DNA of 64,000 nucleotides from Kuschelorhynchus macadamiae (GCA_030620095.1 JAUTXW010004468.1:554001-618000), one strand, 5' to 3'; shown: positions 38,054 through 50,740, counted from the stretch's first letter. Numbers and translations: made by a program. The notes: generated by a model not told the origin, from the sequence alone.

Positions 38054-40124
38054 TATAACGTAAACTCTGGTGTTATAAAACCCACGTTATAAAGAGTTCT
38101 TACGTAAGTGCAATAACAAAAGTTTGCACTTACGACCCGTTGGCTAGCTTATACGGTAATTCGGCTTTGGGGGAGTTCAAAATTTTCAATCCTTTTCTTT
38201 GGTATATGAAGGAGGCAAGTGAAAATTATAAATATGAAAGAAGGGCGCCAACACACGTAAAACAGAACTTATTGCACCGCCTTCATACACCCCTTACCCG
38301 TGTGTTCGTAAAGGTACTGAAACAACCAGTATAACACTATTTAATATTATGATTTGCTTTATTTAAAAAAAAATACCTGTTTATGAGAGAATGTAGTTTA
38401 AATTGTTTATAAATAGAAATATGTGTGGTAATTTGAAAAAGATAAATTGATCAATAAAAGGTACTACTGTAATATAAAGCTTTTTTTAAAAATCTCACCA
38501 ACTGGCAGGAAAACTGGAGTTACTGGGGCCTGGTTGTTGGGCTAGAGGTAAAATTCCAACACCTCTTCGGTAAAGAGGGGGCTCTTTCTTAATGTAGAAT
38601 TACTGCTTCAACTTCAAAGGTAACCCCAACCTTTAAGGTTATTTGCTTCAACCAATTGTTTCTCGTGAAAAGTACCTCACAATCATGTGGGTGCAAAAAT
38701 GTTCAAAATGCTTTAAAGGCTATAAAAAGCAAACGTGCGCTAAGATGCAAGGTTTTAATAGCAATGTGCTATGTGCTAATAAGTTCAATGTGCACTAAAA
38801 TGTGCTATTTGCTATGTGGCCGCTGAGCTGTAAAAAAGAGAAAAAATCCATTGTAACCTATTGTTTAAATTAAAATTAAAGAACCTTGCTAAATAAATTA
38901 AAATAATAATTACCTGGCTGTTATTTGACCACTGTTTAACACAAAATTTAAAATAACTATAAAACAGGATCGGCCTTTTTTAAAGGTAGTTTTACGGCCA
39001 CAGTCAAAACGAAATAGCTCGAACTCGTTCCAAGACGATTTTCAGCTAAGGTTTAGTAAGAAAAAAGGTAGGAATTTGGCCAAAAAACTAAACTGTTGAA
39101 AGTGCTCCATGCAAAACTTGATTTTAATGTCCCTATATTTTGTCTCTTTCCCCTTATTTATTTGACAAAATTAAAAGATTTTTAAAAAGATAGGCAACTC
39201 AGAATACATTATTTATTACAATAAATCTTAATATACATTCAATTTAAATATTTATTTTTGAATAATTTATGTTGTTATTTTTTAATATTTTCCTCTAATC
39301 TTTACGTAAGCCTCGTCCTAAATAATTAATTCTTTAAAATGTTAGGTTTTTATAAAAATGAAAGTAAAGTGGTCGGACGGAATCGTATGGCTTTTAGTCA
39401 TTCATGGAAAAGGCCAAAGCAAGGATTTTAGCGTCGCCGCACACAGTAAAACGTCAAACTTTGTTGTCACTTAACCCAATTTATAAAACGAAAATAAACA
39501 AGGCTTTTTAAACCAACCATTTGGAGAACTACTTAAATAAATAACACAAACCCTTGTTTAATGAACCCCTGACATGTGTTTACCGGACATTTAACAATAT
39601 AGGTAACATCTTAAACTACATTTTATCAAAAGGACAAATCATTTAATGAACTGAACGAGATTTAAAAGGCGACAAACGAAATCCGAGGTATATACCAAAT
39701 GTTTCTAATTTATGTAGCGTTACCAGGCTACAATGGAAATATCTTGTTTAGTTTGTATCACAACAGCTCATACCCAACTAGGTTTTTTATAACGGATTTG
39801 TTTCTGATCAAAATTATGTCAAGGTAAGATAATAGAAAAACTATAGGTGAATGAACATCTAATAATGAAATTCTTATAAAAATATGGCCCTTTTATATGT
39901 GGGCATTAAAGAAAGCTTCAACAACCAGACCCTCAGCATCTGTAAATATAAAACATAAAATGTATATAATATACCAAGCTGTCAGTTATACAATATTAAG
40001 TACTTATAATAATGAAAATAGTCAAAGAATCTAAATAACTTCCAAAAACTTAGTTCCTGACTGGTAAATGACAAAATATAATTAGCAAAATCATAATTAG
40101 TTACCGTAAAAGTGTAATGTTACA
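38054..40124 (-). repeat. 5' LTR of the Ty3/gypsy element
   Basis: 2071 bp. On the minus strand it begins TGTAAC and ends GTTATA, a near-perfect terminal inverted pair. It contains the U3/R/U5 region of this element; the 64-codon plus-strand frame at 38140 has a twin in the other LTR and reflects sequence identity, not a gene. Confidence 0.92.
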
Positions 40125-42133
40125 CTACAAATATGCATAGAGATATCAACCCTGATACTTATACTTATCTAGATAATTACTTATTTAAACAGACAATATC
40201 TGCACAGGATTGGAGTAAAATTCTTAACCTAAATAGTTCTGAGGAAGCAATGAATATGTTTATCAATACATTTATTAATATAAAAAAGGAATGTACAATA
40301 AAACCTAATATCAATCGCAAAAAAATAAGAAAATAAAGGAATGGATAACAGAGAGTCTAATTACCTCTATCAAACATAAAGATAAACTAAAGAAACAACT
40401 CTTAAAAAATCCATCAATACCCTTAGAAATACAATACAAAACATATCGAATTAAACTTAACACATTAATAAAAACTCAAAAATTTAGATTTTATAAAGAA
40501 CAAATAGAAAAAAATTGCAATAATATTAAAAAAACTTATAAATTAATAAATGATGCTACAAATATTCATAACAGAAAAACAAACATTCCTTTTGCTGTTG
40601 TAGCCGACACTAAGACATTTCAAAATAATCTTGAGATGGCCAATTACTGCAACAATTACTTTACAAATATTGGTATAAAAATGGCACAACATGTACAAAG
40701 ACCCAAACATCATTTTAAAACAAAAACTAGTAATATGGCATCCATGTATCTAAGACCTGTATCGGAAATTGAGGTAATAAATCAAATTGCTGCTCGGAAA
40801 AACGATAGTGCCCCTGGTAAAGATGGAATAATGTTAAAACTTAAAAAATGGTTCATTTGAAAATAATAAAGCCTTTAACACATATCATAAATTTAACTTT
40901 CAAAACAGGAATAGTACCAAAATAATTTAAGGAATCAATAATTACTCTCATATATAAAGCAGGCTCTAAAAGCAATATAGAAAACTATAAGCCTTTTAAA
41001 TAATTTTTCAAAATGTTTAATATTTTGTCAGATAAACAGTTTGCTTTTACAAAAGGCCTAAGTACATCAGACGCCATGTATTGCGTCACATCAGACGTTG
41101 TAAATAGCCTGAATACCAGTGAAAAAAGCTTGGCTATTTTTCTTGACCTCTCAAAGGCGTTTGACACTGTTCCTCATGACCAACTGATTGATATCCTTAT
41201 GCAGTGTGGGATACGGGGTGCAGTGTTGGAAGTCTTTGCCAGCTACCTGTCAGAACAATAACACGTTAAAATAAATAATACTATTAGTGATCCATTAAAA
41301 ATTAAAATAGGTGTTCCTTAGGGTACTATTCTAGACCCTATACTTTTTATAACATATTTAAATAAACGGTAAATTAATATCATACGCAGATGACACAGCA
41401 TTAATATTCTCAGGCGATACTTGGGAACAAACAAGACTAAAGGCAGTAAATGGTTTTATTATAGTTAAAAACTGGCTTGACTCCCATAAACTCTCACTTA
41501 ATGTCACCAAAACAAATTATATAGCTTTCTCAGTTACAAATGCTAATAGTCCTCCCTTTGATAGTATTGTTATCAACGACCCATATACTGAAATTAAAGC
41601 AGTTAAGAACATAAAATATCTACGAATAATAATCCTAACTGAGAGAGTTTTTGAGTAGTAAATTGATAAAATTGATCTATAAATCTTTAGTAGAAACTCT
41701 ACTTAGGTATGGACTAATAATATGGGGAGGAGCATACAAAAGTAATCTTAGCTCACTGCGACTTATTCAAAACTATATCCTAAAAATAATTTTCAATAAA
41801 AATAGGCTCTACTCAACAAAGCTATTATATAGAGAAGCTATTAGTAGTATAAATTTATTGTACATACATTCTCTATGCTCTTTTATACACAAAACAAATA
41901 AAACTCTAAATCATATTAACCATGCTCACTACACAAGAGAAAATAAAAATAATCATCTGACCTTACCATTGAATTATCGAGATATAAATTTACGATTTTT
42001 AGATTATCTGGCCATAAAATTTTACATGCTGACGAATGAAATAAGAGAACATGTAAATATAAAAATATTTAACAAAAAAAGTAAAACATACATATATAAC
42101 AACCTTGACACATTTTGTGCTCTTTTAAATTAA
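40125..42133 (+). pseudogene. LINE B ORF2 continued: linker and reverse transcriptase
   Basis: Resumes the LINE B ORF2 after the Ty3 3' flank. Frames carry NPDTYTYLDNYLF, the RT-0 linker (MANYCNNYFTNIG, SAPGKDG), an ITLIYKAGSKS block, QFAFTKGLSTSDA, FLDLSKAFDTVPH, IGVP-stop-GTIL (the Q of GVPQG is now a stop), SYADDTALIFS with the Y-A-D-D box intact, and a C-terminal thumb segment to the stop at 42131 (LETLLRYGLIIWGG, LRFLDYLAIKFY). There are several stops and frameshifts. YADDT and the overall motif spacing suggest the jockey superfamily. Confidence 0.75.
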
Positions 42134-42478
42134 AAGAGGAGGTGCTAATTATAATTACTTGTTAACTTAACAATAAAATAATTATTGATTGATACAGGTT
42201 TGTGGTTACCCCCGTGCCTTCCCCACCCACATTTATACTAACTCATTATATTGCTACTATGTATACTTAGTTTCATTTGAGTTTTCATTATAATAAGAAA
42301 TAGACTTATATTGTAACAGCATAATGTAAAATATCAACAAAGAAGAGACAGTACATGAGTACATACAGATGCTCTTGCATTTAGGTACTCCTTAAAATTG
42401 TTTAATAATGAAACCAATATAATCAACTGGATCAATTATATATTTTACAAATTGTATGAAATTGAGTAAATAAAATAT
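42134..42478 (+). other. LINE B 3' UTR
   Basis: About 345 bp of AT-rich non-coding DNA from the ORF2 stop to the point where LINE A coding sequence resumes. No clean poly(A); it ends in TAAATAAAATATAATGT. AATGT also ends the LINE A sequence at the left junction (27936-27940), a possible short target duplication. Confidence 0.5.
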
Positions 42479-42483
42479 AATGT

Positions 42484-44707
42484 AAACAAGCCCACTAGAA
42501 TTACTGGTACATCGACAACACTATTAGACTACATGTGTTCAAACTTTGATGAACAACAATTCGTATGTAAAGTAATTTCCGCAGGTGTTTCAGATTACGA
42601 GGCAATTTATTGTAGATTTAAGATGAAGCGAGCTAAGTCCAAGAGACAATTAAAGAAGGGGCGATTGTATTCAAGAAAGAATTATGCTAACTTTGCAAAA
42701 TATTGTAATGAGTTCGGCTGGCAGAGTATTTTGGAATCAAGTAATCCATTGCAAGCTTTCCATACCAAACTCTCCTCAATATTTAATATGTCATTTCCCA
42801 TAGTTCACGTGAGGGTTAAGAATAAAAAGCCATGGATAACGAGGGGACTCAGGGTATCTGCCAGAAATATGAGATGTCTCCACTGGCTTAGAAAATATTT
42901 TATAACCAACTCATACTCTTGTGTTATTTTTCTTAAATATTTATCCTATCTATAAATATAGATCTATTTATCAAAAAACAATAAATTTTGCTAAGCAAAG
43001 TTACTTTAGGCAACGAATTTTAAAGTCTAAGAATAAACAAAAAGAATCTTGGAAAATAGTAAACGAATTTCGACAAAAGAAAAAATTACATTTCACTGAT
43101 TCCAACATGTAGTGAGCTGAATGACTTTTATTGCTCCATAGCTGCTAAGCTATCATCTGATTTTGTACAGAGGGGTGATTACAGACACTATTTACAACAT
43201 ATTAATTGGATGGATTAATTTTTTCTTTTTCCTACTGATGCAATTGAACTTGGCCAGATTATTTGTGGTATGAGAAACAAAAAATTCTGCGGGGTGGGAT
43301 GACATGGCTATAAAAGTGTTTGCTAGACTTCTCATAATGTTTTGAGTGTCCTTAGTGAGATTATAAATCTATATTTTGCATCTGGCGATTTTCCTAAATG
43401 TTTGAAGTTGTCAATAGTAATTCCATTGTTTAAGGGTGGAGATAAAAATTCCCCATCAGACTTTCGTCCAATGGCTCTGCTACCTACATTGTCAAAAATT
43501 ATTGAAAGAATAGTGAAGAAGCATTTAGTTGCCTTTTTGGATCAGCATAATATTCTGAGTGACACTCAGTTTGGTTTTCGCTTAAACAAGAACACAGGCC
43601 ATGCAATTTTTTCATTCCTGGAATCGCTATACTTGAATCTGAATCAGAGAGACTTGGCTGCTGCAATGTTTTGTGACTTGACTAAAGCGTTAGACTCTGT
43701 AAATCATCAAATATTGTTTCAGAAACTGGAAACTTATGGGATTAGAGGTGTGGCTCTAGAATGGATTAGGTCTTATCTCTCGGGAAGAGTTCAAAGAGTG
43801 TCTTTGGATGGCTGCCATTCAGCAAATCAAGACATACTACATGGGGTTCCTCAGGGTTCAGTCTTGGGACCCATATTATTTTTACTATATATTAACGACC
43901 TGAGTTATCTAGATATCAAGGGCAAGTTCACTCTTTTTGCTGATGATGTAACAGTCTTATGGCATGACAAAAACCTCCCGACTCTAAATGAATCAGGTAA
44001 TAGGGATCTCAACAAAATTAAGAAATGATGAGTTGCAAATGAACTAACTTTAAATATGAACAAAATTGGTATTATGAATTTTAAATGTACACTTAATATA
44101 AGTTTAGATAACATAATTGTGAAATCTCTAAATGAAAATAAATTCTTAGGACTGTTCGTTGATGATAAGTTAAAGTTTGAGGGTCATATATTAAATTTAA
44201 GAAATAAACTTGGTTCTGGCTGCTATGCTCTTCAAGTTTTGAGCCTGCAACTTGATAAGTCAATTGTTCGGAATTCCTATTTTGGACTAATAGAAGCGCA
44301 TCTACGATATGGCATTTGCTTCTGGGGAAATTGTACAAGACAACTTTTTAATGCTATATTCACCCTTCAAAAACGTGCGGTCAAGTATATGTGCAAAGCC
44401 AGTGTTCGCGACTCTTGTAGGCCGCATGTCTAATTCACAGAAAATTTCAGAATGAAATCCACTCTGCATCTGTCAGGACTACCCGGTCTTCTAATACAAT
44501 TTCTTTACCTATCCCATCCTCTACCCAAATAAAAAAGTCTCTAATATATACCAGTAAAAACATTTTTAATCATCTACCATTAAGATTAAGAGACATTCGA
44601 CAAGAATGTCACTTTAGAACAACCCTAAAATCACTTCTCTTAAACCACGCATTCTATACAGTGGAGGAGTTTTTTGCCTTAGGTACAGACACTATTCATT
44701 TAAAATG
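42484..44707 (+). pseudogene. LINE A ORF2 continued: endonuclease tail and reverse transcriptase
   Basis: Begins mid-endonuclease with NKPTRITGTSTTLLDYMCSN and VSDYEAIYC (the SDH/E box as SDY), then a K/R-rich linker. RT from about 43342: LKLSIVIPLFKGGDK, FRPMALLPTLSKI, FGFRLNKNTGHAI, FCDLTKALDSVNH, HGVPQGSVLGPILF and LFADDVTVLW with the F-A-D-D box intact. Next come NKFLGLFVDDKL and HLRYGICFWG, and a degenerate tail to about 44707 (PLRLRDI, FYTVEEFF). Most RT motifs survive within one 228-codon frame (43342-44028). The order and the G-V-P-Q-G block fit the CR1 clade. It joins the 26.25-27.94 kb part across the LINE B plus Ty3 insertion. Confidence 0.8.
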
Positions 44708-44845
44708 ATTGTGATGCAATTTTAAAAATATAACAGCTGTGTCTTCAGTAGGTTCTTGAACAAGAACTGAAATAGGGCCCCTTTATATTCCTTAATAAGA
44801 CCACCACTGAACCTTCTTTCCAAGTAACTTTAAAAGCCTAAAGTC

Positions 44846-45083
44846 TACAGGATGAGCCACCGAAAACTTTCACTGGCTTTTGTTCAGATTCATAGACTAT
44901 TTCTTAGCAACAGTTAGGTATATATGTGGGAAATCAAGTGGGATTGGTATGTATATGCAGTTAGGAGGATGAATATAGCAAAAAAATCTATTCTGAAAAC
45001 TATATTTGACAGGTTTGAACACTTTTTGTTTGGTTATACAAAAAATATTGTGGGTGGAGAGTTTTTGATGGCCTCACCCTGTA
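44846..45083. mobile_element. ~238-bp MITE with TACAGG(A/G)TGAG inverted ends
   Basis: Left end TACAGGATGAGCCACCGAAA and right end (minus strand) TACAGGGTGAGGCCATCAAA are inverted repeats continuing into AACT. Non-coding interior. Related CAGGGTG-type ends occur elsewhere in the window. Confidence 0.75.
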
Positions 45084-45297
45084 TAATATGAGAAGCACAT
45101 ATTAGCATTAAGATCTTCCAGTGGTTTTAGTTACTCTTACGATTAAAGAGTTTTCCTAGACTATAAAATGAAGTGTTTGTACCTTCCAACATCGATCTAG
45201 TTCAATGTTTGTAGGTTTGTATACTCTATATTATGTAGGAAACTAAATGGGGCTTAGTTAATATGTATATAGTACATTCATTTTTTTTTCTAAATAT

Positions 45298-45567
45298 TTA
45301 ATCCTGTATCAAAGTGTATACCATTGTATTATAATAACTACTACTTACACACTTGTCAAATCTGAAGCAGATGTTCCATTCACTTTTATACAAATCAGTA
45401 TTGAACCTGCAACAAAAAAATTCATGAAAATATTCCTCTAACTTAGAATTCTTCAAAGAATATTCATTTTTCTCTTGGTTTCTCTTTAGGTTACTGATTT
45501 TGTCATATTCAAAAGAAAACCATCTCAAAACATGGTTAAATGCGGCGTTGAAAAAAAACACAGCCAC
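45298..45567 (-). CDS. uncertain open frame, possible exon of unknown gene
   Basis: An 89-codon minus-strand frame, rich in charged residues (KISNLKRNQEKNEYSLKNSK then LEEYFHEFF). A possible acceptor (TTTGTTGCAG) lies inside it near 45408, so it may contain an intron. No family recognised; it may be unrelated to a gene. Confidence 0.2.
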   Translation of the reverse strand: MAVFFFNAAFNHVLRWFSFEYDKISNLKRNQEKNEYSLKNSKLEEYFHEFFCCRFNTDLYKSEWNICFRFDKCVSSSYYNTMVYTLIQD

Positions 45568-45806
45568 GGCTTAGGACGTACTCGATCATTATACAATTAG
45601 ATAATTTCCAATTTACTAAAAATGGTGATTCGTTTAAATTAAAACCTCCAAACCTCAAAAAAACTTTGATCCGAATTTCATATTCAGTACAAATTTTTAA
45701 ATTTGACATTTTGACAAATAAACGTAATTGACATGCGCATGCTCAGTTCCAACCATGCTTCATCGATAGGTCATTGTTTTGGACCTTAGAGTAAATTCTT
45801 ACTCTA

Positions 45807-46342
45807 AAGCTACATTTACTTTCACTTGAAAGTCCAAGATGAAATTGACGTTTCGTAAAAGTGCATTTACATTGGAAATGATATTCCTGAACAGCTGATC
45901 AGTTTTTGTAATTTAATTTTATTACTTTTCCAAAATACACTGATACTGGAGCAAAAAGATAGTTTAGCAAACTTTACGCTCTTTGGTTGTGTTTTTAGGC
46001 GTTTATGTTTACTCTAGTCTTGGCTATACCTTCAGAATTAACCCAAAAATAATCGATTAAAGGGTTTTTTTTCATTAAAGCGCTAAAAAAACATTTATCT
46101 TTTTAAATAGTTGGATGTGTAAAAGTATTAAGAATTTTGTTAACTAAAATAAAAATTATAACCTGATAATTTGACATTTATTGAATTTCTGCTTGCCATC
46201 GGCAAGCTCCTTGCTTCAATTTGAAGTCAACTTTGAAGTGCACTTCGAATTTTGTCTAATGTAGATGACACCATACTATTGCCATTTACCAAGCAAGCCA
46301 ATTTCATAATAAATTCGATGAAATTGAATGTAAATGTAGCTT
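45807..46342. mobile_element. possible ~536-bp element with AAGCTACATTTAC inverted ends
   Basis: AAGCTACATTTACTTTCA at 45807 and, on the minus strand from 46342, AAGCTACATTTACATTCA are inverted copies with one mismatch. The interior is non-coding and has additional symmetric pieces. A TSD was not found. Confidence 0.5.
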
Positions 46343-46898
46343 AAGTCTTGGACACACTTTTAACGTGAAGGGAAATAGGATGCTATAATTTATTATTATT
46401 TCCTAAGTATATGGTTTTTAAAGGGTTTTTCAGAAACCGCTGTCAGACTTCTGTCAATTGGACTGGTTAATCAGGTTTGGAAACAAAATACGGCCCAAGT
46501 TCATTCTGGCATGGTTGCCAGATTGGGCTCTTTATAGCCAATTAGGCTATGTTAAATGTTAATTGTGGTTGGCTCCAGGCTCCTAGTTTGGGCTATTTTT
46601 AAATAGAAGGTGGCTTTATAGTTTTACTCGTTGCCGCTCATTTTTATCATGGCAAAATGAGAAGCGAAATCTATTAACTAGTGCGCATTGAGTAGATATG
46701 TATCTCTTTCTATGACATCCTACTACAAGAGTTTAGAAATACATTAGTCAAGCAGCACACTTGATATTATAAAAAAGGTGAAATCGGAAATCTGTCAATT
46801 TGGGAATTTCGGTTTTTTGAAACGTCCTGAAATTTCTTTCTCTTTCTCATTTTCTCTTCTCTAGGTTATTTATGGAGTTTATTCCGTGCGTTAGTGAC

Positions 46899-46991
46899 AA
46901 GTAATTAAAATTAATCATGCAAAGGGTTCTGCTAGGAAGTATGCAAAATATGCAAAGCATTATAATAAGAACTGGGAAAAAGAGTTTCAAG
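46899..46991 (+). pseudogene. first-exon-like fragment resembling BED/hAT-type transposon protein
   Basis: The frame GSARKYAKYAKHYNKNWEKE followed by FQ ends at a CAAG|GTAAGT donor. A K-Y-x3-Y-N-x2-WE-x-EF start is common in insect hAT-like or BED zinc-finger open frames. Downstream (47331-47570) the open frame does not continue with recognisable zinc-finger residues, so this is only a fragment. Confidence 0.35.
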
Positions 46992-47599
46992 GTAAGTAAA
47001 AAAATAATAGGTAATTTGACCAATTATTTTGGTTTGCAATATAGATTTTGTTGTTAAAATTTTAAGTGTGGTGCACTGTAGGGGTTGGACGAAAGCAAAA
47101 ATAAAATTGATGACTTTTGTAAATCTGAACTTAGAACTTATCCTAATAAAATATTTGTCCCTCCATGGCCTAACCTAACGTTTATCTTGTTTAGAATCCG
47201 TAATTATTTACTTTTTTTACACTAAACACTATTCAGTATACAAATCCAGTATACTTAGACATAACCTATACATTTTTGTTTTTTTTTAATTACCTGTTTA
47301 TAAACTAGTTTCGTATGTACTTTTTTTTAAGTGCCGACCAAATATTTACCTGAGCTGTATATTATTCGGATACTTATCCATATCCGCAAGATAATCGAAG
47401 AGTATCCCTACTGGAATAATTTTCACCTTACTTCGGATACAATTCCGATTCCTCCACTAGCAACGGCTGTCAGCCGTGTTACTTCAAACTTCAAGTGTTA
47501 CTTTTCCGACTACGAAGACCACGTGGCACTTGTTGATAATTTATTGTTTGGATGTTGGGAAACCTTCTAACCCAGCTTTGAGAGGTAAGTTATATTATT

Positions 47600-48400
47600 T
47601 TGATTTTGTAAATGCTAGTTTTAGGTTCCAGTTATGTTATTTTGTGTTAAAACCTGATAATCTTTCTTGATTTTGATATGGTGGATATTATAATAATTAA
47701 TTTTAATTATAATTATATCGATGATTGAAACTGAAAGAGTTGTTTATTTTTCCTTTCAATTAATGGGTGTGGGTATATAAAATTTATGATTGTATGTGTT
47801 TTGATCGTACATTTTATTAATTGAAATTGGATTACTATTTCGGGGTCTGGAAAATGATCGGTAAAAAATTTTTTTTTCGCAAATGAATTGTTAAAAATTG
47901 AAAAAAATTGAATTTTTTCGATTCTAAATGGTAATTCGAGCTAAATCCCAAAAAATATCGCTGTTTATCCACCTAGACCATACCGGTCGCCAAACCCGAC
48001 AATGTGGGGCTCTTTTTTTGTACCTTCTTTTTTCTCCTGAACACTAATATAATGAGACAAAATTTTTTCGTAAAATGTTTAATGTTTAAAATGTTTAATG
48101 TAAATTGAAATGTTTACATGTTTTTTAATACTTAGGCAGGAAGCAGAAAAAATTAGGTTTCAGGCAAAAAAAAATGTCGCCCATCTCAGGAGAGTTAGAG
48201 TAACGATTGAGGGGGTCTTTATATAGGTAATCGAGGCCGAGGAATCGAATGGGAATGAAAAAAAATTCCAATAATGACAGCTGTCAAAACTTAGAAAAGA
48301 AAAACGATTTTTTTACTTTTTCAGAAATTTTCCTACAATTCGAGATATACATTCCATACCATGCCTCAGTGGGTCAAAAAAGCTATTGGAATTTTTTTTC
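47600..48400. other. AT-rich stretch, nothing recognised
   Basis: Contains a short AAAATGTTTAATGT repeat near 48074-48105 and otherwise no coding or structural signal. Confidence 0.4.
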
Positions 48401-48420
48401 TCAGATTACGTTTGGCAACG

Positions 48421-49290
48421 CCGCATTTTGTATTTCCGCTATTTGAAGGGATACGAAAAAAAGCTGAGAGTTATTTTTGCTCATTTATTCTAAGGTGTAG
48501 TAAAAAAATGTTAAACAAATTTTAGTTCGGTTTTTTTTCTAAACGACGATGGTTAACGTTCTGTTAACCTCTTATATCTTCGTTATTTGCAAAGTAACAG
48601 CAAAAAGTGCAAAAGTAAACAAAATGATTATTTTTGCTCTTTTACTGAAAGGCATGAACGAAAACATTTTTTTTTTAATATTTAGATCGTCTTCTATAAG
48701 CGGTAATAGTTATGACGGATCTGAAATCAATACGGCATTTTTTCTTCGTTGTTTGAATACATACGATAAAAAAACAAGAGTATTTTTGCTTTATTATTGA
48801 ATAGGGTGGACAAAAAAATATTTACATCGTTCCTTCCATATATCATATTGATAACCAATCAGTCATCATTTTGTTTTCTTCGTTATTTGAAAGGATATGG
48901 CTGAAGTTGCACATCCGTTCAATAGTATACCCCAGTGGGTTAAAAAAATTATCGGACATTCTTTTTTCGGATTAAATTTGGCAAGTCGCATTTTTTATCT
49001 CCGTTATTTGAAGAGATACAAAAAAGTGCGAAAGTAAAAAAATTTAAATAATTTTTTGAATTGTTCCTTCTATAAAACATAATGGTAACCAGTTATATCA
49101 TTTTTTTTTCGATATTTGAAAAGATACGGAAACAGTGCAAGAGCAGAAATGTTTTTGTTTTTGCTTCATTACTAAACAGCATGGACATACACATTTTTAA
49201 AAAATATTTAGATTATTCCTTTCGTAAGATATAATGGCAACTGATTGGCCGCTATTTTTTTCTTCGTTATTTGAAAAGATAGCTTTCTAA
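48421..49290. repeat. degenerate tandem repeat with TTCGTTATTTGAAAGGATACG core
   Basis: Cores occur near 48433, 48577, 48746, 48878, 49000, 49111 and 49262, each followed within ~40 nt by GTGCAAAAGTAAA-like and GCTTTATTA-like blocks and, in most units, by TCGTTCCTTCTATAA and GGTAACCAATCAG-like sequence. Spacing varies from ~110 to ~170 bp. The open frames at 48249 and 48549 are frames through this repeat, not genes. Confidence 0.7.
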
Positions 49291-49299
49291 TTCTAATTA

Positions 49300-50480
49300 A
49301 TTTTATTATTTTTTTAGGCCGTCGTTAGATATGGGATTACTATCAAAATATTACCATTTTATCTCCTTATAACTCTGGATTTTTTAACAAAATTATAACT
49401 ATGTTGAATAAGTACATTATAATGCCAGTAAAATATGATAAAGTCTGTGTGCTTTAAATCTCTGGTATGCGTTAAAATTGGATGTTAAGGGTTGGCAATG
49501 TCATCTAACCTACTTGCAAATTGAAATGGGAAAGATACACCAAGTGAAAAATATATCTATAAAAACATTTCATTTTGGGAGTATGTTATTAGTATCAAAA
49601 ATGCCAATATTTCAACACGAAACTTGGCACGTTAAGAGCATGCATCTGAGAATTTTGTGATCAAATGCAAGGAGCAGGGGAAATCTGAGAAGTTGTGCTA
49701 AATAAACAAGGAAAAATCCTGTTCCGCCGTATCACAAATAAGGAAAGTGGTAGCTCCCGTGATTAGGCCTCGGAAGGAACGTCGTCCCCCGCCTAAAATA
49801 TTATCTACAAAATAGTAAATATGTTCAGCTCACCGTTTATTTCACTGTTACCTTTTATTGCCTATAAATAAGCACACATTTTTATAATAAACACACTAAT
49901 ACTATACACAATCAAATAAAATAATCCAGGGAAAACTGAATAAAACACATAACGAAACACATATCCAAACGGGAAACGGAACGACGCGCAACGGTCGCAC
50001 AAACATAAGTAAGCAAGGCGTAGATAAAAGAATAAACTTTAAAGAAAAAATGCAGTTTAACAGTAGTGCTAAAAGCGATTACAGCTACATTTATGTTAGC
50101 TTCCCACGATGAGAGACAAGGACGAAGATACAGTAAATTATACGGGATGAAAAGAGGTAGATATATCGGACACATTTTTCAGCTTGGAGGCTCGTCTCAA
50201 CTTGGTCATCTCTTCCTAACACATGTTTCTAAAAAGTTTGTCTTAAATGTATAGAAACGATGTAATTTACATTGTGTTCGGCATTAGTGTTTCACATATT
50301 GTTAAAAGATAATGTTGTAATACTTATAGTGTTTGTGTCTAGTAGTGTTCACAGTATTATTTGTAGAAATTGTACATTTGTATAGTAATTTTGTTTTAAA
50401 AGGTATATTTTTAAGGTACAAAGCTGACACTTTTCCATTTAAATAATATTAATTTCCCACAATAATAATACCATGACATG
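49300..50480. other. stretch with no supported gene
   Basis: Short frames only (for example 49478-49660 and 49912-50175), none with a recognisable motif. Confidence 0.4.
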
Positions 50481-50676
50481 TTAAAGAACATATCGTCGGT
50501 ATCATATGAAAACTGCCTAAGTCCGAAAAAGTAAATTTTACAGGAAACGAAAAAAACGTTTTAAAATTAGAATTATTGCACTACATATTTCTTTTCCGCA
50601 TTGTTGTTAAATTAAGGTGTTATAAATGTATTGATGGTATGAAAGATATTTTGTTTTGATAAAGAATACTTTTGAT

Positions 50677-50740
50677 GGACTTACGCAAAAATCACATCTG
50701 GGAACGTTAGTTTTTTGTACTTACGCAATATTCACATAAC
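50677..50740. repeat. left subterminal transposase-binding-like repeats
   Basis: GGACTTACGCAAAAATCACAT (50677) and GTACTTACGCAATATTCACA (50717) match the GGACTTAsGCAAwTTTCACATG consensus embedded in the element termini. Confidence 0.7.

Larger units (their letters stand above)
29512..40124 (-). mobile_element. complete Ty3/gypsy LTR retrotransposon, 10.6 kb
   Basis: Two LTRs of ~2.07-2.1 kb flank gag and pol on the minus strand. CTAC occurs immediately outside both ends (29508-29511 and 40125-40128), a target-site duplication that proves the borders. Internal order on the minus strand is 5' LTR, primer-binding site, gag, frameshift signal, pol (protease, RT, RNase H, integrase), polypurine tract, 3' LTR. 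No env-like frame is seen between integrase (ends ~33107) and the 3' LTR, although 33107-31607 (1.5 kb) is unassigned. LTR divergence by eye is about 25 substitutions plus a few indels, ~1.2%, so insertion was fairly recent. Pol carries at least two frameshifts, so this copy is probably not autonomous. Confidence 0.93.

Noticed and set aside
29598..38334. Homologous 64-70-codon frames at 29598 and 38140, looking like a conserved small gene pair
   Set aside because: They lie at the same place in the two LTRs of one element and on the strand opposite to its genes; identity is explained by LTR identity.
47331..47670. Two overlapping frames of 64-79 codons
   Set aside because: Coding-like composition in part, but no motif, no consistent splice structure and no link to the exon-like fragment at 46899.
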